NCBI GenBank assembly: GCA_038249115.1
Contig: JBBRWQ010000004.1
Coordinates: 1 to 64,000, forward strand
Length of the DNA stretch: 64,000 nt
Reading direction: 5' to 3'
DNA from: UBA4719 sp038249115
GTDB lineage: Bacteria; Actinomycetota; Actinomycetes; Actinomycetales; Dermatophilaceae
Under the pieces are notes generated by a model. That model made no database searches and had not been told where the DNA came from. It saw only the letters and a program-made list of their open reading frames with translations. Shown piece by piece: positions 1 through 7,602 of this stretch (the first letter of the stretch is position 1; each line of letters begins with the position of its first letter). Position numbers and translations under genes: made by a program.

Positions 1-68
1 ACTATGCCGAGAAGCCGGCTCTGAGGCCTTGAATGGCCGGGATTGCGGGCGGTTCGGCTCGGCATAGT
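1..68. repeat. Left terminal inverted repeats of the RIT element
   Basis: ACTATGCCGAG at 1-11 is matched by its exact reverse complement CTCGGCATAGT at 58-68. The same pair recurs at the other end of the trio (3247-3257 and 3325-3335), so these are probably recombinase-binding arms. The stop codon of the third recombinase overlaps the inner copy at 68-70. Confidence 0.8.
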
Positions 69-1057
69 TACAAGGCCTCGAGGAACGCGAGAACCTTGTC
101 GGTTGGGCGGTAGCGGCCGGGCTTCGCCGACGCAGGTGTCGTTAGGGCCAGGGCTCTTTCCTTGATGCTGATGTCGGCGTGGACGTAGGCGTCGGTGGAG
201 CGGACGCCTGCGTGGCCGAGCCAGAGGGCGATGACTGAGGTATCGACGCCAGCTTGGAGCAGGGTCATTGCGCAGGTATGGCGCAGGACGTGTGGGTGGA
301 TTCGCTTACCCAGCAACGATGGACATCGTTTCGCGGCGGTTGCGGCGTGGGTGCTGACCCGCAGCGCGACGGCGTCGCGGCTGAGCCGCCGGCCGGTGCG
401 GGTCGGGAACAGCGGATCTTCGGGGTGTCCGCCTCGTTCGGTAAGCCAGGGCCGCAACAGCGCCTCAACTGGGCCGGTGAGTGGAACTGCGCGTTGCTTG
501 CGTCCTTTGCCTTCGCAGCGGATGTTAGCGCCGATACCGAGCGTGACGTCGCTGCAGTTCAGGCCGGTGAGTTCAGAGACCCGAAGGCCGGTTTGGATGG
601 CTAGCAGCATGAGGACTCGATCTCGACGGCCTTCCCAGCGGGCCTGGTCAGGAGCGGCGAGCAGGGCGTCGATCTCTGTGACGGTCAGGAACGTCACGAT
701 CCGTTTGTCGAACCGTTTCGGGGGGATGGCCAGGACGCGCTGGATGAGTAGCGCGTGCTCGGGGTGGCGCAGGGCGGCATAGGAGAACAGCGAACGAATT
801 GCTGTGAGGCGCACGTTGCGGGTCCTGGTGGTGTTGTGTCGGTCGCGTTCCAGGTGGTTCAAGAACGCGGAGATCGTTGTGGCGTCCAAGTCGTCCCAGT
901 CGAGTTCGGAGGGCATCGTGCCACTTTGCTGATGCACGAACCCGAGAAGCAGGCGCAGGGTGTCGCGGTAGGCCGCGATGGTGCGGGGGCTGGCCTGACG
1001 CTGCTGGGCGAGCCGGTCGGTGAAGAAGGCCTGCAGCGTGGGCGCGATCAGGGTCAT
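68..1057 (-). CDS. Tyrosine recombinase, third gene of the RIT trio (RitC-like)
   Basis: A 329-residue tyrosine recombinase with an N-terminal SAM-like core-binding domain (about residues 5-95) and a C-terminal catalytic domain. Catalytic motifs are visible: Arg in TGLRVSELTGL, HVLRHT, the second His in LWLGH, and the nucleophile Tyr in STDAYVHAD. The start at 1057 is chosen because its ATG overlaps the TGA of the upstream recombinase (ATGA), which implies translational coupling; a GTG at 1075 is the alternative. In RIT elements the three recombinases are thought to act together in site-specific integration. No truncation is seen; the stop lies in the terminal inverted repeat. Confidence 0.85.
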   Translation of the reverse strand: MTLIAPTLQAFFTDRLAQQRQASPRTIAAYRDTLRLLLGFVHQQSGTMPSELDWDDLDATTISAFLNHLERDRHNTTRTRNVRLTAIRSLFSYAALRHPEHALLIQRVLAIPPKRFDKRIVTFLTVTEIDALLAAPDQARWEGRRDRVLMLLAIQTGLRVSELTGLNCSDVTLGIGANIRCEGKGRKQRAVPLTGPVEALLRPWLTERGGHPEDPLFPTRTGRRLSRDAVALRVSTHAATAAKRCPSLLGKRIHPHVLRHTCAMTLLQAGVDTSVIALWLGHAGVRSTDAYVHADISIKERALALTTPASAKPGRYRPTDKVLAFLEAL

Positions 1058-1986
1058 GACTTCGCCGCCGACCACGCACTGTCCTGGCGCGCGGCGGCCA
1101 GCGCGAGAAGTTCGGGTGCAGCCGACAGATACCAGTAGGTGGAGGCCGGTTCGCGGTGCCCCAGGTAGGTCGACAGCGACGGGAGCTTGGCCTGCACGTC
1201 CTCGCCGGTCCGATACCAGCCGAGCAGGGTGCGGACGGCGAAGGTATGTCTCAGGTCATGAAGCCGCGGCGGGGAGGGTGCGCCGAAGCCGATGCCGACG
1301 TCGTCGATGAGCCGCCGAAACGTCTGCTGCACAACGGCATAAGACAGACGTTTACGTGTGAGGGACACGAAGAAGCTCGGTTCCTTTGGCCGCGGCTGGA
1401 GTTGGTCGCGCAGCTGGGCGTAGTCCTGCAGCGCCTGCATGCTGCTGGCCTGCAGGGGCACCAGGCGTGATTTGCCGAACTTGGACTCGCGGATCAGCAG
1501 CACACTTTCGGCCCAGTCGATGTCCCCAAGGTCGAGCTTGATGGCCTCACCGATCCGTAGCCCGCTCACAGCGAGAAGACCGATCAGGGTGTCGTACGTC
1601 GCTGCCCGCAGTGGCGAATCGATCGATCGGCGGGCCTGGGCCATCACCGCATCGATCTGCGCTGGGGAGTAGATGAACGGCTGGCGCCATCGCGCGTGAT
1701 ACGGCATGAGACCAAGCGGTGGCACCTGCGTGCCTGCGTCGATGCCTGACAGGTAGCGGGCGAACCCACGCACGGCCGTCATCCGCCGTGGCCCGGCGGT
1801 GGTCACCCGTCCCGCCTCAGATTGCTGAGCCCATGCCAGCGCCGCCTCGATCGTCACCGTGGGCGAACCGTGGGCATCGAGGTAGGCAACGAAGCCCGGG
1901 AGCCGCCATGCGGCCTCGGCCAGCTCGTGTCCGAGTGAACGACGAAGCTGCAGGTAGTCGGTCAGGGTCTGCTCCAGGGCGCTCAT
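1054..1986 (-). CDS. Tyrosine recombinase, second gene of the RIT trio (RitB-like)
   Basis: A 310-residue tyrosine recombinase. The N-terminal helical core-binding domain (about 1-90) is followed by the catalytic domain with Arg in SGLRIGEAIKL, HDLRHT, the His in YLGHREP and a Tyr in the segment STYWYLS. The start ATG overlaps the stop of the preceding gene and its own stop overlaps the next start, so the trio forms one translationally coupled operon transcribed leftward. Together with its neighbours it is expected to recognise the ACTATGCCGAG-type terminal repeats. It looks intact. Confidence 0.85.
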   Translation of the reverse strand: MSALEQTLTDYLQLRRSLGHELAEAAWRLPGFVAYLDAHGSPTVTIEAALAWAQQSEAGRVTTAGPRRMTAVRGFARYLSGIDAGTQVPPLGLMPYHARWRQPFIYSPAQIDAVMAQARRSIDSPLRAATYDTLIGLLAVSGLRIGEAIKLDLGDIDWAESVLLIRESKFGKSRLVPLQASSMQALQDYAQLRDQLQPRPKEPSFFVSLTRKRLSYAVVQQTFRRLIDDVGIGFGAPSPPRLHDLRHTFAVRTLLGWYRTGEDVQAKLPSLSTYLGHREPASTYWYLSAAPELLALAAARQDSAWSAAKS

Positions 1987-3185
1987 CGCGCTGCTCCCGG
2001 CCAGCGCTGGGCGACTTGTCGCAGCGCATTCATGTCGACCTTGGCATAGAGGGCCGTGGTGGCCAGATCCTGATGACGAAGCACCTGGCTGATCGCGACC
2101 AACCCCGCCCCCTGACGCAACAACTCAGCCGCCAAGGCGTGCCGAAGCCGGTGAGGTCCCACGTGTGGCAGCCCGGCCCGTAGGCAGGCCCGCTCGACGA
2201 CATCACCGACCAGGTCCGCGCGGATCGGTCCGCGCGGGGCCTTGCACGTCAGGAACAGATGGCTGGCACCTTCAGGATTGCGGCCACCTGACAGGTAGAC
2301 CACCAGCGCCTCGCCGACTTCGGGCGGCAATGGCAGGCGATCTTGTCGGCGTCCTTTGCCGCGCACCAAGAGTTCCCCGTCCCGCCAGCGCACGTCGGCC
2401 AACTCAATGCGCGCAACCTCGATCGAACGCAAACCCAGACGCGCGACCAGCGTCATCATCGCAAAGTCACGGACGCCGACGGCGGTGCTGCGATCACAAC
2501 TGTCCAGCAGCAACTGGACATCCGCGGCAGTCATCGTGGGCGGCAGGGCGGCCAAGCGCCACCCACCGACCGGAGGCACGGCCGTCCCCAACCGCAACGG
2601 TGTGATGCCCTGCAAATACATGTAGCGAAGGATCGAGCGCAGCTCAGCGACGCGTCCCTTGGCCGACCCGGCGCAGACACGACCGCATTCCCGCAGCAGG
2701 AACGCGTTCACATCCAGCCCAGTCAGTGCCGCCGGCTCGAAGACCTCACCGACCAACGCCTGTTCCTGCAGGAAGCGGCGCGCAGTGTTCTCATACCGGA
2801 GCACCGTCATTGCTGCCAGGCCTCGCTCCTGAACCATCCAGGACCGGTAACCCCCGAGCAGCTCACCCAACGCCGTGAGCGGTGCCGCCGGCGCCATCGG
2901 GACAACCCCTGCCTCCCTCAGATAGTTCAGCAACGGCGCCATTCCCCGCATCCCAGGAACTCTCCGGTAGCCGGCCGCCTGTCGGGCGGTGAGAAAGGCC
3001 GCCGCCTGTTCCTCGTTGAGCTGGGCCGCCTCCAGCCCCTCAACCGACAGCCACAGGCCGACCTGGCCGAAGTCCTTCAACATGTTCCTGACCGTCCCGG
3101 GTGTGTAGCCCCGGTTGCCCAACCAAGCCCGGTAGCCCTCAACCTGTGGTCCCAGCAGACCAGCATTCCTGCGCGTCCCTGACAT
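1983..3185 (-). CDS. Tyrosine recombinase, first gene of the RIT trio (RitA-like)
   Basis: A 400-residue tyrosine recombinase, the longest of the trio, with an extended N-terminal region (about 1-200) before the catalytic domain. Visible motifs are Arg in LGLRSIEVARI, HRLRHA, the His in LRHQDL and Tyr in TTALYAKVD. The ATG at 3185 is preferred over an upstream in-frame start at 3236 because a GGAGG-type ribosome binding site lies just upstream of it. It is the promoter-proximal gene, and its upstream region contains the right-hand inverted repeats, so recombinase binding there could also control expression (inference). Confidence 0.85.
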   Translation of the reverse strand: MSGTRRNAGLLGPQVEGYRAWLGNRGYTPGTVRNMLKDFGQVGLWLSVEGLEAAQLNEEQAAAFLTARQAAGYRRVPGMRGMAPLLNYLREAGVVPMAPAAPLTALGELLGGYRSWMVQERGLAAMTVLRYENTARRFLQEQALVGEVFEPAALTGLDVNAFLLRECGRVCAGSAKGRVAELRSILRYMYLQGITPLRLGTAVPPVGGWRLAALPPTMTAADVQLLLDSCDRSTAVGVRDFAMMTLVARLGLRSIEVARIELADVRWRDGELLVRGKGRRQDRLPLPPEVGEALVVYLSGGRNPEGASHLFLTCKAPRGPIRADLVGDVVERACLRAGLPHVGPHRLRHALAAELLRQGAGLVAISQVLRHQDLATTALYAKVDMNALRQVAQRWPGAAR

Positions 3186-3246
3186 CGCACTCGCCTCCTT
3201 CGTGGGAGCCCGGTGCCCCCACAGACGAGACTGCACTCAGCGCGGA

Positions 3247-3351
3247 ACTATGCCGAGATGAGCAGAAGTCGCATGACGAAGAAGCCCACCACCATCACGC
3301 GACTGAGAGCTGGACACCGGACTCCTCGGCATAGTCGCGGGCTCGGCATAG
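3247..3351. repeat. Right terminal inverted repeats of the RIT element
   Basis: ACTATGCCGAG at 3247-3257, CTCGGCATAGT at 3325-3335 and a further CTCGGCATAG at 3342-3351. The outer pair copies the arrangement at the left end. The extra third copy sits 6 bp from the palindrome at 3358. Confidence 0.75.
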
Positions 3352-3357
3352 GTCGAT

Positions 3358-3377
3358 CTATGCGGATATCCGCATAG
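3358..3377. repeat. 20-bp perfect palindrome fused to an istB remnant
   Basis: CTATGCGGATATCCGCATAG is a perfect 20-bp palindrome. Its outer CTATGC(G/C)G resembles the RIT terminal repeats. It joins the istB remnant directly and places a TAG stop in the istB frame immediately before the codon preceding DELGY. A one-base variant occurs at 9411-9430 at the same istB codon. It may be a recombination core site; this is an inference. Confidence 0.7.
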
Positions 3378-3653
3378 GTTGATGAGCTGGGATATTTGCC
3401 GTTGCCCGCCGAAGGCGCGTCGGCGTTGTTCCAGGTCATCGCCCAGCGGTACACCAAGTCCTCGACGATCTTGACGACCAACCGTCCGATCACTTCGTGG
3501 GGTGAGGTCCTGGGCGACACCACCGTCGCTGCAGCTCTCCTGGATCGCCTTCTGCACAGGTCTGTGGTCCTGGACATTGACGGGGACTCCTACCGGCTCC
3601 GTGATCACCACGCCCGCACCCACACCCTGCGAACGGCGGCAGGCCATGTCTGA
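3378..3653 (+). pseudogene. istB (IS21 family ATPase) 3' remnant
   Basis: About 91 codons encoding the C-terminal part of an IstB-type AAA+ ATPase, from the Walker B segment DELGYLPLP through FQVIAQRY, STILTTN and LLDRLLHRSVVL. The N-terminal half with the Walker A motif is missing, replaced by the palindrome at 3358-3377 and the RIT element. IstB assists the IS21 transposase IstA in target selection; this copy cannot function. The 3' end overlaps the next gene by 8 bp, a normal IS21-like arrangement, so the downstream half of the original insertion sequence is preserved. Confidence 0.85.
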
Positions 3654-4050
3654 ACACCCGCCAGGCGACGACAACACGACGACAACAATCCCGGCGCCCA
3701 ACCCCACCGCCGGCTCCGACCAGCTGCTCTGTCCGGTCTGCTGGACCACCTTCACCCGGGTCGGCCGCAAGAGATACTGCACCGACACGTGCCGCAAGAC
3801 CGCATGGACCCGCCGCCACGCCACCAAGGTGATCGCCGCCGAACCCGTTGTCCCACAAGCAATCCGACGCCGAGACGTCACGATCTACGCCTGCCCAACC
3901 TGCGAAACCCGCTACTACGCCGAGCAGTGGTGCCACGACTGCAACCAGCCCTGCGCCCGTGTGGGCCTCGGAGGACTATGCCCCCACTGCTCCGAACCAG
4001 TTGCTCTCACCGACCTCATCGACACCCCCAAACCCACCACAACCCGCTAA
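3646..4050 (+). CDS. Small multi-CxxC zinc-ribbon-like protein downstream of istB
   Basis: A 134-residue protein with repeated cysteine pairs: CPVC, CTDTC, CPTC, CHDC and CPHC, spread over residues 29-115. This suggests two or three zinc-binding ribbons. The ATG lies inside the end of the istB remnant (8-bp overlap), so the gene belongs to the same IS21-type element. A small gene also follows istB in the second IS21 remnant of this window. Function is not known; zinc-dependent nucleic acid binding is an inference. It has no signal peptide or membrane segment. Confidence 0.65.
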   Translation: MSEHPPGDDNTTTTIPAPNPTAGSDQLLCPVCWTTFTRVGRKRYCTDTCRKTAWTRRHATKVIAAEPVVPQAIRRRDVTIYACPTCETRYYAEQWCHDCNQPCARVGLGGLCPHCSEPVALTDLIDTPKPTTTR

Positions 4051-4071
4051 CCTGACCAAGCCACAAAGTGA

Positions 4072-4109
4072 GGAATTTCGATGAGCAACACTGGGGAATT
4101 TCGATAAGC
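4072..4109. repeat. Terminal direct repeats of IS21-type remnant 1
   Basis: GGAATTTCGATGAGC at 4072-4086 and GGAATTTCGATAAGC at 4095-4109 are direct repeats with a 23-bp period. Multiple internal terminal repeats are typical of IS21-family ends. They are followed by GTTGAC repeats at 4122-4140. They mark the right end of the remnant that starts at 3378. Confidence 0.6.
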
Positions 4110-4235
4110 GGCATCACTGAGCGTTGACGAGGGCGTTGACTTCGAAGTTGGCCTTGTGCGGCCCCACCGACGCCACCAATGCGCCGGCCTGACTCACATG
4201 ACGCAGATCTCCCAGACCTCGACTTGAGGAGCTTC

Positions 4236-4523
4236 ATGCCTACGAATTGGCGCAGCCGCTCTGCTTGCCTGGACGAGAGCCCTGAACTGTTCTTCCCGAT
4301 CGGGAACACCGGCCTCACGCTTCTCCAGATCGAGGAGGCGAAGGCCGTCTACCGTCGCTGTGAGGTCGTTGAGGCCTGTCTGAACTGGGCCATCGAATAT
4401 GGCCAGGACTCGGGCGTGTGGGGCGGTCTCTCGGAGGACGAACGACGTGCACTTAAGCGGCGTGATGCCGGCGTTCGCCGCGCCAGCTCAGGTGCAGGCA
4501 GCCGTACTCCGACTCGTACTTGA
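4236..4523 (+). CDS. WhiB-like protein lacking one cluster cysteine
   Basis: A 95-residue Wbl-family protein, similar in layout to WhiB1: WRSRSACLDE, PELFFP, then the cysteine-rich centre, then the turn GVWGGLSEDERRALKRR followed by a basic tail. Wbl proteins normally bind a [4Fe-4S] cluster through four cysteines (C, then CxxC, then C). Here the first Cys of the CxxC pair is Tyr (VYRRC, codon TAC), leaving three: Cys8 or so, RRC and EAC. The start at 4236 follows a GAGGAG ribosome binding site and gives the normal Wbl N terminus. It lies in the mobile island between IS21 remnants. Loss of a ligand may change or abolish cluster binding. Confidence 0.85.
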   Translation: MPTNWRSRSACLDESPELFFPIGNTGLTLLQIEEAKAVYRRCEVVEACLNWAIEYGQDSGVWGGLSEDERRALKRRDAGVRRASSGAGSRTPTRT

Positions 4524-4550
4524 ACGACAACGGGATCTTGTGGTGGAGGC

Positions 4551-5306
4551 TCAGCTCAGCGTCACGTACTGCGACAGGAAGGACCGCGCCGACGCCGTAT
4601 CGAGACGGTAGACGACGTTGGTTGCCCGACAGATCGCGTCTCCCGTGATCGTGATGCCTGCCACCGTTCCTGAGGTCCCCAGGAAGTTCGGGCCGCCAGA
4701 GTCCCCATAGCAGGTGCCGCCGTTACCGGTGGCCGGGTTCATTGAGATCCGGAGCCACGCCGGGTTCGTCGCGTTGAGCGTGCCGGTGGCGACCATGCGC
4801 ACGTCGTTGTAGAGGTATTGGTGTCCGCCTGGCTGATTGGTGACCTTGTACGCGCCGTAGCCCACCGAGGTGAATGTCTGCGCCTTGGACAACTTCGACA
4901 GCGAGCCGGCATCAGGCAGCGTGGCCGGGGTGATCTTGACAGGTTGCTCATCGAGCACGACCACGGCAATGTCGTGCGGGTCGCTCTGCACGCCGCTGTA
5001 GAGAGGGTCGCCGTGGAACGTGCCCGTATACGTCGCGTCCCCGACCTTGTAGGCCGTGGAGAACGTCACCCGGACCTGGCCATCGCCTCCGGCGTTGCAG
5101 TGCGCCGCAGTGAGGAACACCTTGGGGTTGATCAGCGTGCCTGAGCAGTAGATCGAGGTGCCGTCGGAGTAGGGGGTGGGGGCAACAAGGCCTCCCACGT
5201 TTGGGTGCTGGTTGCCATCGTTACTGCCGTTGGTGATGGCCTCTGCCGGCGCGGCGACAGTCAGGCTCGCAAGGAGGGTGAACCCTATGACGAGACCTCG
5301 CATCAT
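4551..5306 (-). CDS. Secreted trypsin-like serine protease (S1 family)
   Basis: A 251-residue protein with a signal peptide (about residues 1-22, hydrophobic core GFTLLASLTVAAPAEA). The mature part begins ITNGSNDG. The chymotrypsin-fold catalytic triad is visible: His in FLTAAHC, Asp in HDIAVVVLD and Ser in CYGDSGGP. The start at 5306 is chosen over the in-frame upstream codon at 5384 because an AAGGAG ribosome binding site lies just before it and it gives a proper signal peptide. It is probably exported and cleaves proteins outside the cell. It is convergent with the WhiB-like gene. Confidence 0.85.
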   Translation of the reverse strand: MMRGLVIGFTLLASLTVAAPAEAITNGSNDGNQHPNVGGLVAPTPYSDGTSIYCSGTLINPKVFLTAAHCNAGGDGQVRVTFSTAYKVGDATYTGTFHGDPLYSGVQSDPHDIAVVVLDEQPVKITPATLPDAGSLSKLSKAQTFTSVGYGAYKVTNQPGGHQYLYNDVRMVATGTLNATNPAWLRISMNPATGNGGTCYGDSGGPNFLGTSGTVAGITITGDAICRATNVVYRLDTASARSFLSQYVTLS

Positions 5307-5955
5307 GACGACTCCTTCGAGAAGGCCGGTTTCTACCGGCGGGCGGAATGGGATGAGCCAGAATGATCCCAATAATCCTGTCACGTATTGCGCCCCGTAA
5401 GACCGTCAGCACAACCGTCTTTCTTTGCGGTCGTGCAGCATCGGAGCAGGGATGCCTGCTGGGTGAGCAGCTACGGTCACTTGCCATGGAGAGGCCGGTG
5501 CAATGGATGGCCCTGGGAACTTCGTGATGAGCTGGAGCGGACTCGCCCTGCCTGGGAGGCCCAACCGGACCACCTGGAGGGTGTCCTCGTTGAGGGTCAA
5601 TTCCCTGCGCTGAGCCAGGACGCACGACTTCACCAGTTGATCGCTGACGAGTTGCTGCGGCGACCCAGTGAGGACTGACCTCCACCAAGAGTCCTGAGGA
5701 AGTGAGGGCCAGGAAACCAGAAAGCCCGCTCTCGCCCCCTGTGTTGGAGGATCGAGCGGGCCCTCATGTACTCCGGTCCTACAAGTTCCTCTGCCAGGTC
5801 TTCGCCGAGTTGTTGACTCCCGTTTGTGGCCCATTGGCTCCACCGGCTCGCCTGACCCAGCTGATCTTGGGACGGGCCCTGACTTTCTGGAGAAGCCGAA
5901 TGGGCCGGGCCGGGCCGGCTGTGCCGACACGGTCCGACCCATCGGTCATTTGAAG
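5307..5955. other. Long intergenic stretch without a convincing gene
   Basis: No open frame here shows recognisable features. A 96-codon plus-strand frame at 5388-5678 has a plausible-looking C-terminal half but no clear start and no recognised family. An 8-bp stem (GCCCGCTC at 5724-5731 with GAGCGGGC at 5754-5761) could be a terminator or the scar of an element. The protease promoter probably lies near 5307-5390. Confidence 0.4.
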
Positions 5956-6060
5956 CTAGCTAACAGCCTTGTTCTGGGCTACGTAGCTAACACAGTCGCC
6001 TTGGTTCTTGTAGGGCGGCGACAGGGCGAAGTCGTAAGCCGAGCGGCCACATGCAGCGCG
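5956..6060 (-). pseudogene. Detached copy of the NQGDCVSY C-terminal motif
   Basis: Just downstream of the secreted protein at 6086-6928, a minus-strand frame ending at 5956 encodes YKNQGDCVSYVAQ followed by a stop. It closely matches FKNQGDCVSYFAS at the C terminus of that protein. It has no start of its own, so it looks like the tail of a second, deleted paralogue or a duplicated 3' end. Confidence 0.6.
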
Positions 6061-6085
6061 CCCACGGCCCGGCCCCCTTGGCGCG

Positions 6086-6928
6086 TCAGCCGTTCGGGTG
6101 GGTCTTTCCGGCGGAGGCGAAGTAGGACACACAGTCGCCCTGGTTCTTGAACGTCGGGCTCGTGGATGTCATCCACCCGCCGTCCTTGCACTCGTCCTTG
6201 CCGGCAATGGTGACCGCGTGCTCGAAGTCGTAGACGGTCGTGTTGCCGCTCAGGCCCAGGGTCAGGGCGTCCGCGTTGCCGTTGAAAGTACCGGATGGTC
6301 CGTGGCCGACGTTCACACCGAACGAGAGGATCACCGCGTCAGGGTTGGCCCCCTGGATCTCGGCGAGCGACACAAAGCTGTTTGTCGCAGACAGACCTGT
6401 GATGTCGCGGGTGGACCACCATCCGCCGGTGTAGGAGGCGCTGGTGTTGCCCAGCGCGTTCCAGGTCTGCCAGGTGTCATTGACAATGGCGTCGGCGCCG
6501 TAGGCATAGACCGGTTCCCAGACCAGGGTGGTCCATCCGGTGCAGGTCGTGCCATCCAGACCGCCGGCGCAGATCTGCATGTTCAGTGACGGGGCGACGT
6601 TACCCGGCATAGTGGACGAGGTCGCCCGGTACGTCGAGTAGCTGACCGCATCGACCGCGCTCAGCAGCTGCCCGGCCACCGTCGTCGTAGACAGGGTGAC
6701 CTTGCCGTTGTCGGGAATGCTGAACTCGAAACTGCCCACGCCCGCTGGCGGGGTCACCGGACCGTTGACGAATGCCCCGCTGGCTGAGTTGTCCGCGTAG
6801 AGAGTCCAACTGGTGCTGAGGCTGGCCTCGTTGACGGTGACCGTGTTCGTCGCCGCCGTCGCCGCTCCCGCACCAGCCCCGACCATCATCAATGCGGCTG
6901 CGGCGATGATGCTTGCTGTTCGCTTCAT
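6086..6928 (-). CDS. Secreted protein with C-terminal NQGDCVSY motif
   Basis: A 280-residue protein with a clear signal peptide (MKRTASIIAAAALMMVGAG followed by small residues; cleavage near ATAA-TNT). The mature region is Thr/Ser/Gly/Asn-rich and probably beta-structured. The C terminus has KDECKDGGW and FKNQGDCVSYFAS, a Cys-containing tail seen at the ends of various actinobacterial secreted proteins. No enzymatic motif is recognised. The start has a GGAG ribosome binding site a few bases upstream. Two further Cys (QICAGG, TTCTGW) could form a disulfide in the middle. Function is unknown; the export signal is secure. Confidence 0.75.
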   Translation of the reverse strand: MKRTASIIAAAALMMVGAGAGAATAATNTVTVNEASLSTSWTLYADNSASGAFVNGPVTPPAGVGSFEFSIPDNGKVTLSTTTVAGQLLSAVDAVSYSTYRATSSTMPGNVAPSLNMQICAGGLDGTTCTGWTTLVWEPVYAYGADAIVNDTWQTWNALGNTSASYTGGWWSTRDITGLSATNSFVSLAEIQGANPDAVILSFGVNVGHGPSGTFNGNADALTLGLSGNTTVYDFEHAVTIAGKDECKDGGWMTSTSPTFKNQGDCVSYFASAGKTHPNG

Positions 6929-7107
6929 TTCACTCCTCCATCGAGACGATGAGGTAAGACCCCTGTGAGCCGCCCCCTGGGATGGAGGCTACGGGTCCCC
7001 ACCCCTGGAAGTAAGACCTTTGGGACAATCGGTATCAATCGATTGATGACGGGCACCGCAGCTCGCCCCTGCATGCGGCGAGCACCGATCCTGCGGTTTA
7101 GGTTGAT

Positions 7108-7123
7108 GAGAACACCTGTTCGA
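7108..7123. promoter_or_regulatory. SOS-box-like palindrome (possible LexA site)
   Basis: GAGAACACCTGTTCGA contains the perfect core GAACA-CC-TGTTC and matches the actinobacterial LexA-type consensus TCGAACA(NN)TGTTCGA with two mismatches in the left flank. It lies 22 bp before the ATG of the small gene at 7145. DNA-damage control of that gene is an inference. Confidence 0.45.
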
Positions 7124-7144
7124 GGATCGAGGCATACTGAAGCC

Positions 7145-7399
7145 ATGGCTGGTGGCATGTTCCCTGGGAGAGGGGTCCCTCTGCGTGACCGGCCAGTCGC
7201 ACCGCTCAAAGCGGAACAGCCAGCTCGCAGCCCGGTTCGGCACTGCTGGGTGACAGGGCCTGACGAGGACCCGGGACCGTGGCCAGGACTGGTCCTGGAG
7301 TGGCGACGCGACAACAGTGGCTGGGCGGCGCTGGTCGTTTACGTCATCGCGGCCTGGGCCGAGATCATATGCAAACGGGGGGGAGTGATGGACATCTGA
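7145..7399 (+). CDS. Small hypothetical protein behind an SOS-box-like site
   Basis: An 84-residue protein. The middle, RHCWVTGPDEDPGPWPGLVLEWR then GWAALVVYVI, resembles small proteins that I recall as first genes of SOS-controlled mutasome-type cassettes (imuA/imuB/dnaE2) in actinobacteria; this resemblance is from memory and not verified. No imuA, imuB or dnaE2 follows, so the gene would be orphaned. The C terminus (IICKRGGVMDI) looks atypical and may be a replaced end. The start at 7145 is favoured by position relative to the palindrome; the ribosome binding site is weak. Confidence 0.4.
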   Translation: MAGGMFPGRGVPLRDRPVAPLKAEQPARSPVRHCWVTGPDEDPGPWPGLVLEWRRDNSGWAALVVYVIAAWAEIICKRGGVMDI

Positions 7400-7602
7400 G
7401 CCGGCTCAGCCTCGAAGGGGGACAGTAAAGAAGTCCTACCGGCTTGCCGTCTGGCGAATGGCGTATTTCAGCCCAAACTGGTGCGATCGTCACGCGACCG
7501 AGACAGACCAAGGCACCATTTATCCCAAACGTCTCAGGTCAGGTCCAATAGGGCGATACGTTGCCCTCAGCCTTGGGGGTAGAACGACGAAAGAGGGGGA
7601 TC

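Larger units (their letters stand above)
1..3351. mobile_element. RIT-type element (recombinase in trio)
   Basis: Three consecutive tyrosine recombinase genes on the minus strand overlap by 4 bp each and are bounded by inverted repeats built on ACTATGCCGAG/CTCGGCATAGT. This is the architecture known for recombinase-in-trio (RIT) elements and for the related Tn554-type recombinase sets. No cargo gene lies inside. The left boundary coincides with the window edge, so the true end may lie further left. The right boundary is set at the last CTCGGCATAG copy. All three genes are open and look intact. Confidence 0.75.

Noticed and set aside
5388..5678. 96-codon plus-strand frame as a gene
   Set aside because: No ribosome binding site, unclear start, no recognised domain. 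It is mentioned only in the intergenic entry.
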